In this document: positions 31,481-43,357 of the stretch, piece after piece
Layout of the letters: every line of letters starts with the position of its first letter
Position numbering within the stretch: the first letter of the stretch is position 1
Assembly: GCA_030272585.1 (NCBI GenBank)
Contig: BSYQ01000014.1
Location: forward strand, 1,798,001-1,862,000
Source of the DNA: Bryopsis sp. KO-2023
Lineage: Eukaryota > Chlorophyta > Ulvophyceae > Bryopsidales > Bryopsidaceae
Direction of reading: 5' to 3'
DNA: 64,000 nucleotides
Program-made: the position numbers and the translations under genes
The notes under the pieces: generated by a model
Told to the model about the DNA's origin: nothing
What the model saw: the letters and a program-made list of their open reading frames with translations, nothing else
Database searches by the model: none

Positions 31481-34400
31481 ACGAACCTGGAAAACACAAT
31501 GAATGGCGTGGGATAGGCGGGGGGGGGGGGGGGAGGGTGTATGCAAATCTTGGAATAGTTTTGTGCTTTGCTTACCTTGGTTGTCATTTTCATTTGCTAT
31601 TTTGTTCTTCCTGTTGTCTTGTTGATATACTCTGATGCGGAAGCTGGAGGGAAGCTGAATAAATCAGAGGCGGCATGTTGCTGCATGACCGGTTTTGCCA
31701 ATGGCTGACGCACAGGCGGAGGACACAGTGGATAAAAGGGTTAGTTTGGCAAATGGGATTTGTTTAAGGTTGTTTAAGGTTTTGGGTTGCAGCAGCATTT
31801 TTTAGGATGCATACTACGGAGTCGTGGTTCCGCGACTGAGGTGTGAAAAAACCAATAGATGACAATTTTGGGGTGTTGGGTGTAAAAAGTGTAACAATCA
31901 AATGCCAATTTTAAAGGAGTTGATGAGTTAGCGTTAAAGTGCCAAGCGTATCGTCCCCAAGCGTGCGTTGATTTTCCTTGTTGCACGCTCTTCTCAATCA
32001 ATCATAATAATTATAAAACAGCGAAAGGAGGCCACCACCTGTCAGAAAAAAAAAACACAAACATATTTCAGACAAAAAGGAAAAAAGGAAAAAAGGAAAA
32101 GCATCCATACTTACCATACCTGCACGCCTTTCCCACGCCCCCACCAAGAACCCCGTTGATTTTGTCTTAAACGATTTCCCTTGACCTATAAACAACCCGT
32201 TGGGAATTGAATAACAGGAAAAGACAAACTAGATTTTAGCAGTCACTCAATCGAAGGTGTCAACATTGACAATTGCAACAAAGTATGAGTGGCCCTTTTT
32301 CCCGTGTTTGAACCTTAAATTTAAGGTGAGGAATAATCAGTTGCATGTCGATTAGGGCCAAATGTGTATGTTGATGGAGCCAGTTCCACAAGTCTTACCC
32401 AGTGCTGAAGAACCCCACCCTGAGCCTGCTAATAGAACTGCTGTGGGGTTTGTTTTCCATTGTTGTGATGTTTCTCCCAGTATTTTTTCCTGTTTCGGGT
32501 GTGCATAAAAGCGATATGCAACAGACTGGGTCAAGAATTGTCGCGTGTGAAATTTGAGGGAGGAAAATTGAGCGTCTTTTGTCAACTTACGAGTTTGATG
32601 GACAAGGAATTTGTCATGCTTTGTAAGGGAGTTGGAACAGGAGATGGAATAAAAAGGAGGTTGAACCACCTGTTTGATTGTGAATAGACTTTGCATGTGT
32701 TTCGCCACCCGCCAATACCTAGCTTCAGGAAACAGCAGGCACTTTGAAAATGAAATGTAGGTCGCACAGCATAATTCATATTCCAAAAACAGCTTCGCAC
32801 TTTGACAAAATAATTTCTTCAAAACTGGAAACTTGAAATCCTTCCGTTCTACGACGGTAAAATTCTTTTTTGCAACACAGGAAAAACTAATTTCCAGTTT
32901 TTTTTAATTAGTTTATTATTATTTTTAATAGTTTTGTTCTACTATTTTTTTATTAATTTTTTTTCACGAGCCCGCTTTTCTTGCATTTCCCAACATCAGG
33001 TTTGGACTGCTGCGGTAATTGAGGAACGTGGGTTTCCGTGGAAAAAACACAAAAGCTGCCATGTCTCACTCGTTTTGAAACCAACAAACGATCATCGAAT
33101 TCGATTATCGTTTCCCCACCTGTATCGCTGAAACGTTCGGCAGAATTCTTGTGTTTCCCCACTACAATTTCAACGGTGGCAAGTTAAGTCGGCGCACGTC
33201 ACAGGTCATAGCCTCTTGTGCTAAATTTTTGTGAACGTCGCGAACGACGAGCAAGCTCCTAATTAAAAGAGTGAACTTTCGGTACGGATCCGCGCCGGGA
33301 CCAACGAAACGCAACGAAACGCGCGTCAAGGTGCAAGGGTAATCCTAGTTCCACGGTGTAATCACATTGTCTCGCATTTCCATAGAACTGAGCGCACAGC
33401 CCACAGGAGATGTTCGTCATGGCTGTCACAGCATTTGCACTCAAATAGGATTACAACAACATGCACTTGCACTCGCGGCATTGGAGACGCGCTGTACCTC
33501 ATATACTCACAAATATGTACTTGGATTTGTGGCAATGCATGGTGGTACAGTCTCCTGGACACAAGCATAATAGTGTGCTATGTTCCTTCAGGTTCAGCTC
33601 CAAGAGTTGAGGGTCAACCCTGGCCAGAGGAATTGTTACCTCCAAACGCAAGCGCATTCCCGAAACGATTCTGCATATTTTTCCAAAACATATCATATCA
33701 GAAGAAGGAGATGTTGGCTTAGTAGTACATGCAATGGTTGACAAGAGACCCAAATGCAGGACAAATTCTGAACTTCGCCAATCCCCTGCAAAAGCCTATC
33801 AAAGACTGATTTGTTACTCGCCATTAGAAAAAAGCGCCCAAAACGACAAAGAGAGAAAATGAAAAAATGGTGTATATTTGCTTACGAGTTCTAAACAAAG
33901 TTGTGGTTTCAAAATTGGGTCCGACACTTGCAGACATCATTTCACAAGCTCTGTCTCGATTTCCTGACAAAGTGAATTCACACCATAGCTTTTCTAAAAA
34001 CCGTCCAGTGCCTGAATTCATTTTACATGCACTGGATTTTTGAAACCCACTCCCCCACCCACAAGCAAACATTGAGTGCAAAACTGAGGGGCTGTAGTAG
34101 GCGCGGTTGTATGTTGCCTAGCACAACAAATAATTCTTCAGTGTCAGTAACATCTTAGTTGCAACTAAAATTGTGGTGGCAGTTGCAATCGGTTGCACCC
34201 CTCTCTGACCTGTAACCATGGCTAACCGACGGAATATATAGTCCTCAGGACGCTGAGAAACCCAGGCTAGGGTCGCTCGGATATAGTTTCCTATATTCGA
34301 GCTAACAGTCTTTTGGAGTTCTCGAATGGGGCGCTTCGCGATCGGGCTTGTCTGTGCGGTAAGCATAGCAGCAGATTTTGTCTCCAGGAAGTCGGCTCAA

Positions 34401-35336
34401 GCACACAACCGAGTCTCAGTGAAAAAGATAACAAGGGTTTCCGAAAATTCCCCAGGTCGCGGCGGCTGGCGGACTGTGCTGGCTTTTCGTGAGGAGGAAA
34501 GGCACAGGACCTGGGGACGACGAGGTGCTGCAGCCGCCTCCTTTCGCTTCTGGCGGGAAGGAGAACGACCCAGGCGCGGGCGGAAGGGCAGAGACCACCT
34601 TCCATAGGTGAGCAGGTCCTGGGTGATAATGTCTGTTGATGTTTCACTTCTTGCTACTTTGAGCAAAGAGTGTTGGAGCAGTGTGGGATTTTGTTTTCGG
34701 AGCTATATTCGAATCGTTCGCAGGCCTGCAAGGAGGGAAGGAAACAGGACGCCTCTTGGCCTGCTGCGGCCTTAGATCGAGCGTGGTTTGGGAGGTGAGG
34801 TGAGGTACCCAAACAGTCGTCTTTGAATCACAGTGGGATGTTGAATCTATTGCAGCCTTCTGCTTTTCCCAACACACACTGATCCCATTTCTGCCTTTTA
34901 TTTCTTTTTTTTTCTATCTTTCTTATCTTGATGGAATCAAAGATCAGGGCCCGTTTTTGGTGCAATGTTGTTATTCTTTAAAGATAGGAAATTGAGACAG
35001 GAAATTGATCTCCCACACACACAGTCAGCCAATGAAAGACGCGCAGCCTCGTTTTGACGTTCAACCAAACACCTGACACACGACTTGGGTGCACAGGACA
35101 TGTGCACCGAATCCACTTTTTGTTCTTGGACCTCCGTGGTGGATGTGGCCATAGTTTCCGAAGCAAACGGGGAGCTTTCGAAGGGTTTGATCAGTCCAAG
35201 TCTCCACGCCAGACAATTGTCCTCCGCGCCAGCGTTTCATGTTTGCATGCCGTCGAAAGCTGCAACTTGTGCAGCAACAGCACTAAAGAATGGTGACGCT
35301 TTCCCAAAGCGTCATCTTGTTTTCGGACTGGCCCTC
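31481..35336. other. Spacer between the PMP and REJ genes
   Basis: No gene recognised. A G-run of about sixteen (31519-31534) follows the PMP stop. Near 34326 a short plus-strand frame MGRFAIGLVCAVSIAA with a GTAAGC donor at about 34358 could be a signal-peptide exon for the gene at 35.3 kb, and an overlapping minus-strand frame (about 34366-34200) also looks plausible; neither is convincing alone. Confidence 0.4.
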
Positions 35337-38300
35337 ATGCCAGTTCCGAGTCTTACGTTCTTTTTGCTCGTCGCTGTGTTTTTCGCAGGCCCCGACTGCC
35401 CAGAAAGCTGCCCTTTCGTCACGGTTCAGACCAAAGGCTGGGAAAAAAGCCAAGAAGAGGAAGAGGCGTGTTCAGATGCCGTTGTGGTGAGATACCGCCA
35501 ATCTCTGACTTCATGAACTAATAACACTGCAACACTTTCGTTTTCTGAGACCAGTTTTGATGACGTGCAGACCAACGGGTACTGCACCTGGTCATCCAGC
35601 AAGGAGGAATGCTCGTTCGTGGAAGGCGATTGCACATCTGTTGGGCAGAGCGAAGAAAAGCTCTTTACAAGCTGCCAGTCGAGCTCCTTCTGTGCGGATC
35701 TGGACGGTGCAATCGGGAACGATGTGTCCACACTGTGCGCCGACGATGGAGCGGGGCCAGGTACCTGGACGATTCCCAACCTCTGCTGTCGTCATGTTGC
35801 GGTTGTCCAATCTACATTTTGTTGATATTGTATGGCATCCAGGCCTGGACATGTGCGTCGACACCGGAGACAGGTCGAAGCGATGCGCGTTGTGCCAGCA
35901 ACGCGTCGCCGCCATGCAAGGGACCCTCCATCCCCGTGTCCAGTTTCAAAGCAATTGCGAGGGTACGGCGGAGGTGAACGATCAACACCGACGAGTGCTA
36001 CAGCCTGTAGCACTGAGGAGCGAGACCTCTGGACCTTTTACAGCAGACCCATCGTGCGTAGAGGTGGCCAATATTGTGCAAGCTCACAGGTATGATTCAT
36101 TAGGTGTTGAAATTCCTTCCTGTTCTCAACTAATTTATGACATTGTGGGAAACAAGTCCTGTTTCTCTCGCGTTCAGTACCGAGTCGTCGTTCGAGCTGC
36201 CACCCGCAACAGTTTCATCCTTGGCGCGGGGAGACTACCAGTTCCGTTTGGACGTCACAAGCCATTTGTCTGAGAGCTCCTTTTCGGACATCGTTTTCAC
36301 ACGAGCAGAAGTGGCAGTCCCCGTTGTGGGAATTTTTGGAGAGCAAGATAGGGATTTCGAGATCAGCAAGGGCTTCAAGATCAGTGCCTTCGTGGATAAG
36401 AGCTCTGTGTGCGACATCTACACGGTGGATTATCTTTGGATATCCACCGACGCTTCACCTTGGGGGGCGATACCGGAGGACGGGTACGCCAGAAAAAACC
36501 TGGTCGTGAAAGGCCCAGTTGATGCAGCGGCCGGACAGGATTATGGTCTCAGATTGGTGGCCTACCTCTTGGACTCGAGTGGGGGGGGCTCCAGGATCAA
36601 TCCTCGGTGGACGTGCAAATGACTGCCCTCGGATCCCCTCTCGTCGCAAAACTCGATGGCCCCACCGGAGACGTCGTGCTGAAGGAGGACATTTGTTTGG
36701 ATGCGTCGGGATCGTACGATCCTGATGATCCATCAGCGTTATCCGAGCTGTCTGCGACATGGAGGTGCGAGGTGGATGAGTTGGGAGGTGAAGCTTGCTT
36801 CACAGGAACAATGCAGCCCATCATCGAAGGGACGAGACTGTGCATTCCCAAAGAGGCGCTGGTGCCAGGGAGATGGCACTTCTACACTGTGAGCATATCG
36901 AGGACGGATTTGGAGCAGACCCGGTCAGCGTCAGCTGTAGTCCAATTCAGACCGCGACCGGAGGGCAGCTTGATCCCGACGGGAAGGGCTAAGCCGGTCT
37001 GTGGATCTATGGAGTGCCCAGCGACCTTGAACCCCAGCGAGGTCATCAATCTCACGGTGACAGTTGACGAGGAGCACAAGGATGGCACAAGCATTTCTTG
37101 GTGGTGCAGCGATTTACAAGATCTTGAGAACAATGTTGTGGGCAGGAATCTTGTCATAAGGCCAGGAGTGGTTCCAGGAGGTGCGGAAGTGGAATGCACA
37201 GCGACGTTGAGGAAGGACGGTGTGGAGGATACAGGGGAAGTGGTGGTGTCGTTCGCCACAAACAAGCCGCCCTATTGCGAACGTCATGACTGGTGATTGC
37301 TTCACCATTCACAATACAACGGAGTCCTCCCGCTACCCAGTCGTTTCTTTCCTTGCGAAAGCCAAAGGATTCGTTGACGACGATTCAGAAATTGTGTACG
37401 AGTTTGGAGAGACACTCGGAAGTTCTTTCGTTCTGTTCCAGCGTGGGCCTTCAACGACCTACGAGTTTAAGGGACTTGGCCAGGGAAATCATACACTTGT
37501 GGTGAGGGCCACAGATGCAGCCGGAGGAGTGGTGCAGCAAGAGGAAACGGTGTCGGTTCTGGAGCCCGAGGAGGACATCGTTTTGGGCGCAATTTTGAAC
37601 GAAGTGGTTCTTGGTGCAGATGAGGGCACTCGCTCTGGGGATCCAGTCATAGTGTTCCAAGAGTCCAGGAAGGGAGCGCAGCTATTGGAGCTTGCACAAG
37701 AAAAGGGCGCCATAACTGGCAGAAGCATCCATTGCTCAGATCCCCTCCGTGGAGGATATGGACCCGGACGAGTACATGATCGCACAAGGCGTCCTGGGCG
37801 AGCTGGCTCAAAGTGGCTGGACGGAAGCATCATTGGTGGAACAAATGCTGGACGCCGTCATCACCGGGTTGACTGCATCGGATTATGGAGCCAAGAAGTT
37901 CAAGGGAGAGAACTGCAAAGACGTGTTGAACATCGTCTCGTCTGGAGCATGAAAGCGGATCGCAGGAGATGACCCGAACGTTCAATCCACAGCCGTTTTT
38001 TACGATAAGCTGAAGACCGCTATATCCCTGTGCTCCACCTGGGAGGAAAGTCTATAACCATCCAAACATCACAAGACACCACAGGAAGAAAGTTGCAAGC
38101 CTCAGAAAAAAGAAACTGCATTCGGATTTCCCAACCAAGTGCGGGGAGTTTTGTCCAGTCGAAACTGTGGGGACCAACATTCAATACTTCGCTGATTCCT
38201 CCACCCTAGCAGACCTGGTGGGAGAAATATACTCGATCGGTGCAACCGATGTGAGGATCGTGTCCGGGATTCTGGAGGTCGGACTGATGGATCATGTGGG

Positions 38301-39294
38301 CGGAGTCCATCTGTGCCCGAAAGCCAACGACTGCCCCTCCCTCGCGAACATTCCTGTGGATGCCTCCGTTTTTTCGACCCAAGAACCAACAGTATGTGCC
38401 CGAGTGGTAGACGGCAAGGCCGTCATCGAGGATGGGATATCCTACCTGGGATACGACACGAGCAAGGGGGCGGTAGCTTGCGAGTTCCAAAAGCTGGGGG
38501 AGATGTTCGTGATTCAATACTCCCTTCCAACAGCGCCGCCACCCCCGTTGGCTCTTACAGTTCCCGGCTCAAACTGGGCACCGCCGCCACCAATGGTCGA
38601 AAACAAATCCAAGGAGAGACAGGTATGCAATTCTGACGATTGTGAGCATACAGGTATACAATTCTGACGATTGTGAGCATATGTGCATGCCCTCCAGAAA
38701 GAATCGTTCGCTGAGACAAAGGCTTTTGATTCAGATCAAGGCGGAGCTCACGTTTGCTGGGGACTACTCAACCCTCAAAGGGGACGCTACTTTCTTGATG
38801 AGCATTCGGCAAAACTTGGCGAATTTCGTTGGAATGGAGACCACCAGTGTTGAGATTCTCAGCATGCGAGCTGGGTCCATTGTTGTGGAAACCAGGATCG
38901 ATATTCCAGCCGCCACGGCAGATAGCGACATCAGAGAAATCGAGTCCACGTTGACGAACAAGCCTGAAGAAGCGTTCAACAACGACTTCGTGGATTCCAT
39001 TGGAGTTCCACAGATCGTCATAACACAATCTGGTGAGCACAATGGTGAGAAAGTGTACCCCTCTTGCGAAACAAAGGAACAAAATGTTGTTGAGAAGTTT
39101 GTGGCTGTTTGTATCTCTCAGGAGTCGCGAAAAAGGGTAAAAAGGCACCCGTTGGGATGATCGTGGGGATTGTTATTGCCGGAGTGGTGGTCACAGTAGG
39201 CGTCGCAGTTGGCATATACTACTTCGCCAAGAAGAAGAAGAGATCCCAAGAAGGGATTCTCCCCATTACGTCCAGTGGTCCGGGGCCTTCCTAG
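35337..39294 (+). CDS. REJ-domain single-pass surface protein, with several frame breaks
   Basis: Candidate start ATG 35337 (MPVPSLTFFLLVAVFFAG, signal-like). Cys-rich N-terminal exons follow (35571 on: NGYCTWSSSKEEC, CADLDGAIG). From 36.2 to 37.95 kb is a REJ-type region: LDASGSYDPDD, WRCEVDELGG, SWWCSDLQDL, NVMTGDCFTIHN. Then come a helical segment, a Cys-containing region (38.17-38.62 kb), a SEA-like segment (GDATFLMSIRQNLANFVG) and one C-terminal membrane helix (MIVGIVIAGVVVTVGVAVG) with a KKKKR stop-transfer. Introns 38623-38734 and 39034-39120 rejoin frames cleanly. At least three other frame changes, near 36580 (in a run of eight G), 37276 and 37730, have no intron-like borders. That means sequencing errors in homopolymers or an early pseudogene. 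Known: REJ domains occur in polycystin-1 and sperm receptors. Function here is unproven. Confidence 0.65.
38620..38681 (+). repeat. 31-base tandem duplication spanning a splice donor
   Basis: Two copies of a 31-base unit differ at one position (CAGGTATGC versus CAGGTATAC). Each contains a CAG|GTAT donor site. Both lie at the start of a REJ-gene intron whose acceptor is TTGATTCAG at 38734. Confidence 0.85.
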
Positions 39295-40726
39295 AGAGGC
39301 CTTAGAGCTGAGACAAAAAGAAAGAAATTGTGTTGGGGCAACCTCGGCCTTTTTAATCATTTTGAAGAGAGGAATCCACTGCAGTGTGTGACACAGCTGT
39401 GTGTCTCTTCCCTTCTTTCTTTTTTTTCACCCAGCAAAAACGAACCATGAAACCCAGGCTTTCCAAAAACATCTCAGCTCACTAAAGTGATTCCTGGTAA
39501 CATATCGAACGAGAATATATTGAAAAGCTTCCATCCAGACGACATCTGAGTTGTTTTCGCAGCTTGGTTGGCAAAGGATATTTTGTCCTTTTGGCAAATT
39601 CCAAGTGAACTCTCGATCGAGAAAAAAACTTGCATCAGCGGGAACGGTATCGACATCTTGAGTCCAAGAAATTGAACTCCCATGCCACCAACAATGAGCT
39701 TGGTGTTTGTTCTTTCATATGTTAGAGAAACATATATGTGAAACACAAATCGTGAAGCATCAAACTGAACCCAAGATTCTTGCTGGAGTCCTGTTTCTCC
39801 AGGGGGGGACAACTCGACAGATAGCCCCAATGTTCTGTGATGGTTTCGGGTTTCGCGTCAGACTCTTCTTTGCTTGCTGTTGCGCTCCAGTGAATTGCCT
39901 CCTGGACGAGTTAGTACGCACCATGCAGCCACTGTATTGTATGAGCAAAAACTAGTTTTGAAGGGGTATGTCTTACGATTTTTTTCAACGGATTTCTTTG
40001 TGCGATTCAACCTCCAGCCGACATTCGGGTAAGGAAAGCAGAGTGTCTAGGATTCACACTGAGTGGCTTTATTTACAGCATCTTTTTGCACTGGGCGCTG
40101 CACCACACAATCGTCCATTGTATACTTTGCACACTTTCGTTGAAAAATATGTGTATATATTCCATCCAGGACCCTTACATCCAGGCTTCCTTACAGAACA
40201 GAGAAAGTTTTGGGGGAAGATGATCACAAGCAGTCTTATACACCCTTTACGAAGCAGTTTTTGATCGTCAAGTTTTCATGAGCTCCAGGTTCTTTCCATG
40301 CAAGAGAAATATGATTGTGAGTGTTCAATCTGTGAAGCCATTTTTCACTGCCGGTGGAGTGCTGTTGAATCCGAGGATTCTGATGGATGGATTTTTTTTC
40401 GTCTGCTGGATTTGAGGGTAAAAGAAAGAAAAACAAATGCTGGAGGACCCTTTGACAGCTTGTGCGTGAGCTTTTTTTAACTACTCCAATCGCTATTTCA
40501 TCGGACCCTTAAGAAAAATCTGGACTGGATAGCATGGGGACCTCTTCTCATGGTGGCTTGGTGGCAAATAGAGCGACGCCTGGTATCTCAACAGAAGTGC
40601 CGCCATTCTTGCTTCATTTTTGTTACATGAGCTGCCTCCCCACACCAGCAGCCACCCCCCACCCGTTCCCCAGACTAGCCCGCAAGAAAACAAAACACAA
40701 ATCCCCGTGATTTCCCCGGTTCTCGT
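39295..40726. other. Convergent spacer, no gene recognised
   Basis: The 3' regions of the REJ gene (plus) and the proteasome gene (minus) meet here. Short frames only, no splice or family signal. Confidence 0.6.
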
Positions 40727-43019
40727 TCAGTCCAGTATCATTCCACCGGAACCTTCTTCAACGATTTCCGGAGGTACCAACTCGAAGGGCATCGGTGGAA
40801 ATTCATGAGGTCGCACTAGCCTTCGTGTGACTCCATTTTTGTCGATGGTGACTAATCTGCACATGCCTCCGGAGCCTCCGTCAGACGACAAGGCCAGACC
40901 AGTTACCGATATAGCCATTTCTTCGGCTTCCTCTCTGGTCATCCCATCCCTGTGGTGTCGAAACACACACAAAAGCACATATATATTCAAGCATGATCTC
41001 AAGAAAAATTCGATTGCAACCACTGCTAATCTACAATGCAGACCAGCACCACAGCCTTGAATCCCTTGTTGATATTGGTTACTAATAGTTTGGTTAATAT
41101 TGGCCATTTTTCGCCTAGCAAGAAGATGCGGAAACAGTTAACACAGGGCCTCTGGTAATACATCCTCCCATCCGGAGGTGGTGAGAAATTAGGATGGAGC
41201 AAGTGTGGTTTCCTCACTTGTACATAGCGTCGCATACTCCCCATATGTAGGAACTTCCTGATCCATCGATCGCCCATTTCTCTTGCACCACCGTGCCACC
41301 CATTACCACACTGAAAACTTGACCTCCCTTCGCGGCATCCCACCCAGCCACCAGCATGTAAGCACTCAAATGCTTATTTCTGTAATTAATCTGCACACAC
41401 ACAAAAAAGAGGAAATATCCTGTTTTAAACCCCCGCACACAAAATAATAATTAAAAAAAAAGACAAAATTGACCCTCTAGATTTCATTCTTGTTTGTTAA
41501 GCAACTCTTTAAAAAATTGACTCCTAAAACATTTAGCAACTAGACGAAACCATCCTGGGAGGAAGCAGGTGCAATTCAAATGTGGGATCTCAGTTTGTTC
41601 TTGTTTGGGCAGTGGGCCCACATCGCTCATTTGCATAGTGGATGGACTGCCGGCTGGATGTAATGCAATTTAACCCCCCCCCCCAAAAAAAAAAAAAAAA
41701 AAACCATCATCCTGCTATGCTCCATGGGAGGTGGCTGGTAACGCCCCCCCAAAAATAAATAAATAAAAATGAGCGCTGGAAAACAGAAGATCAAATGAAA
41801 AGGGAATGAAAAAACTATTGCAACAGAATTGAGTCAGAATACAGCAAAGCATATCATACATAGTTCTGTGGATTTTCAAGATATTATTTGGAGGAATAGA
41901 ATACCTGAGAAACGAGGTTAGCAACCGTCCAGACATCGGGATCGGTCCCAAGTGAAATTGCGTGTTGTTCAGCATAGTACCTAACTAATGAAAGCCAAAG
42001 AAAAATTCCATCAATACACAACACAGATCTGTGGAGCAATATTCAAGAAAATTTCAAAACGAATTTCCATGGACCAAAAAGCATGAATTCATCAAAATAT
42101 TATTTCAGGTCCTTTCTTTCTGGAAAAATTAGGTGTGGGTTTTAAAACAAAAAAATTGTGCTGTGCTGGCAATAACCCTTCCATTAAGTGCATGCAAATA
42201 CATTCAACATCAAGAATTCTTTTGGAGGAAAAAAAAGAGTCCCCCCCCCCCCTCCCCCCTTTTTGATTGGATTTCTGCCCTTATTAAGGATTTGACACAG
42301 ATTTGACATGTTCTTGTGAATATTCGATGGATTGTCATGAAATCATTATTAATTCTCTAAAAAAGTAAAATTCAGAAGCAACGATTGTAATTTTCTGCAA
42401 ACGTGCCGAATAAATTTATTCATTTTCTTTTTCGCATCTTCCACTCCCCCTCTTTCTAATAAGTTGAATTTATGATGTGGAAAAATAATAAACTTGATAA
42501 AATATTGGGAAAAAATATGATCAAATAGTCCCTATTAACATATTGTGGGCCGACTGCATTGTCTTTTTATCATTCCACTAAATATTTTATATTCATATAT
42601 GGGCTATGTTGAAATATTCTAAATATTTTAAAGCATCGAAATATTAAGTTTCATTCACTGTGAGCAGATGCTCTTTTTTTTTTTTCAAAAAAAGAAAAAA
42701 ACATCTTTTTGAAAGTCACACTTCTCACACTTTTCAGCGTTGTATCGACCGCCCGACCGACTAACTCTTTCCACCTACCATAGTCGCTTACGGTCTGAGT
42801 GTCCGCGGCCGAACCCGATCGACAAAGATGCACGTTATCGCACAGAGGCACGATTTTGTCCGAACCTCGGTTCGAAACGAATGGCCCCACCGTCACCCGA
42901 GTGTCGCAAGCCAAAACGACGCCACCATCGTACGAAATCGCGCAGATGGTGGTCCCGGTGCTCACTTTGATCGCGTCCGAAGAAGGGACGTAGGGCGATA
43001 ACAGCGTCATTCTCCCCAT
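40727..43019 (-). CDS. PSMB6: 20S proteasome subunit beta-1 (caspase-like site)
   Basis: Exons 43019-42775, 41980-41905, 41390-41218 and 40949-40727 join in phase to 238 residues. A short propeptide ends [14 protein letters not shown], so the mature N-terminal Thr nucleophile is present; Asp (ACDTRV), Lys (SDKIVP) and SGSAADTQ follow as in active beta subunits. [25 protein letters not shown]-like [11 protein letters not shown] and [11 protein letters not shown] match the beta-1 family and plant PBA1. It acts in the 20S core, cleaving after acidic residues. The first donor is chosen at GTGGAA because only that phase yields SDYGRYYAEQH. It shares a 338-base divergent spacer with PHR2. A decayed copy of exon 2 lies at 5.8 kb. 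Confidence 0.92.
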
Positions 43020-43357
43020 GATCGCAGGACTTCGTTCCAGAACAGAATAATTTCAAAACCGTGCGTTTCTGAAGTTTGGAGTTTAACCCCCCTCCTTCGT
43101 AGCGTCGCTCAACCAAAAGGGAAAAAAACACTGCCCTCACCACAGACTTTCCACACTTTTCTGTTCCATGTTACAATATTTGATGATGTGGGTTACTAAT
43201 CAAATCAGTAATTCTTCTGTCGACACACAGCAGTCAAGCCCTGTTATACTTTCCCCCCATTTCCCACCCCTTCTGAGCGCGCTGAAAGGTCCCCCTGTCA
43301 CAGAAAGGAAGGAGTTGCAGTTTCTCTCTTTCCTTTTCTTACGTGGCGATCAAAAAA
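43020..43357. promoter_or_regulatory. Divergent promoter region of PSMB6 and PHR2
   Basis: The 338 bases between the two start codons must hold both promoters. No TATA box or other defined element could be assigned. The ATG of PHR2 is preceded by AAAAAA, a good initiation context. Confidence 0.5.

Noticed and set aside
36570-36600. A 16-base intron at the run of eight G in the REJ gene
   Set aside because: Joining at those borders does not restore the conserved frame, whereas a single G length change does.
39707-39955. Short plus-strand frame downstream of the REJ gene
   Set aside because: No codon bias, no splice sites and no resemblance to any family.
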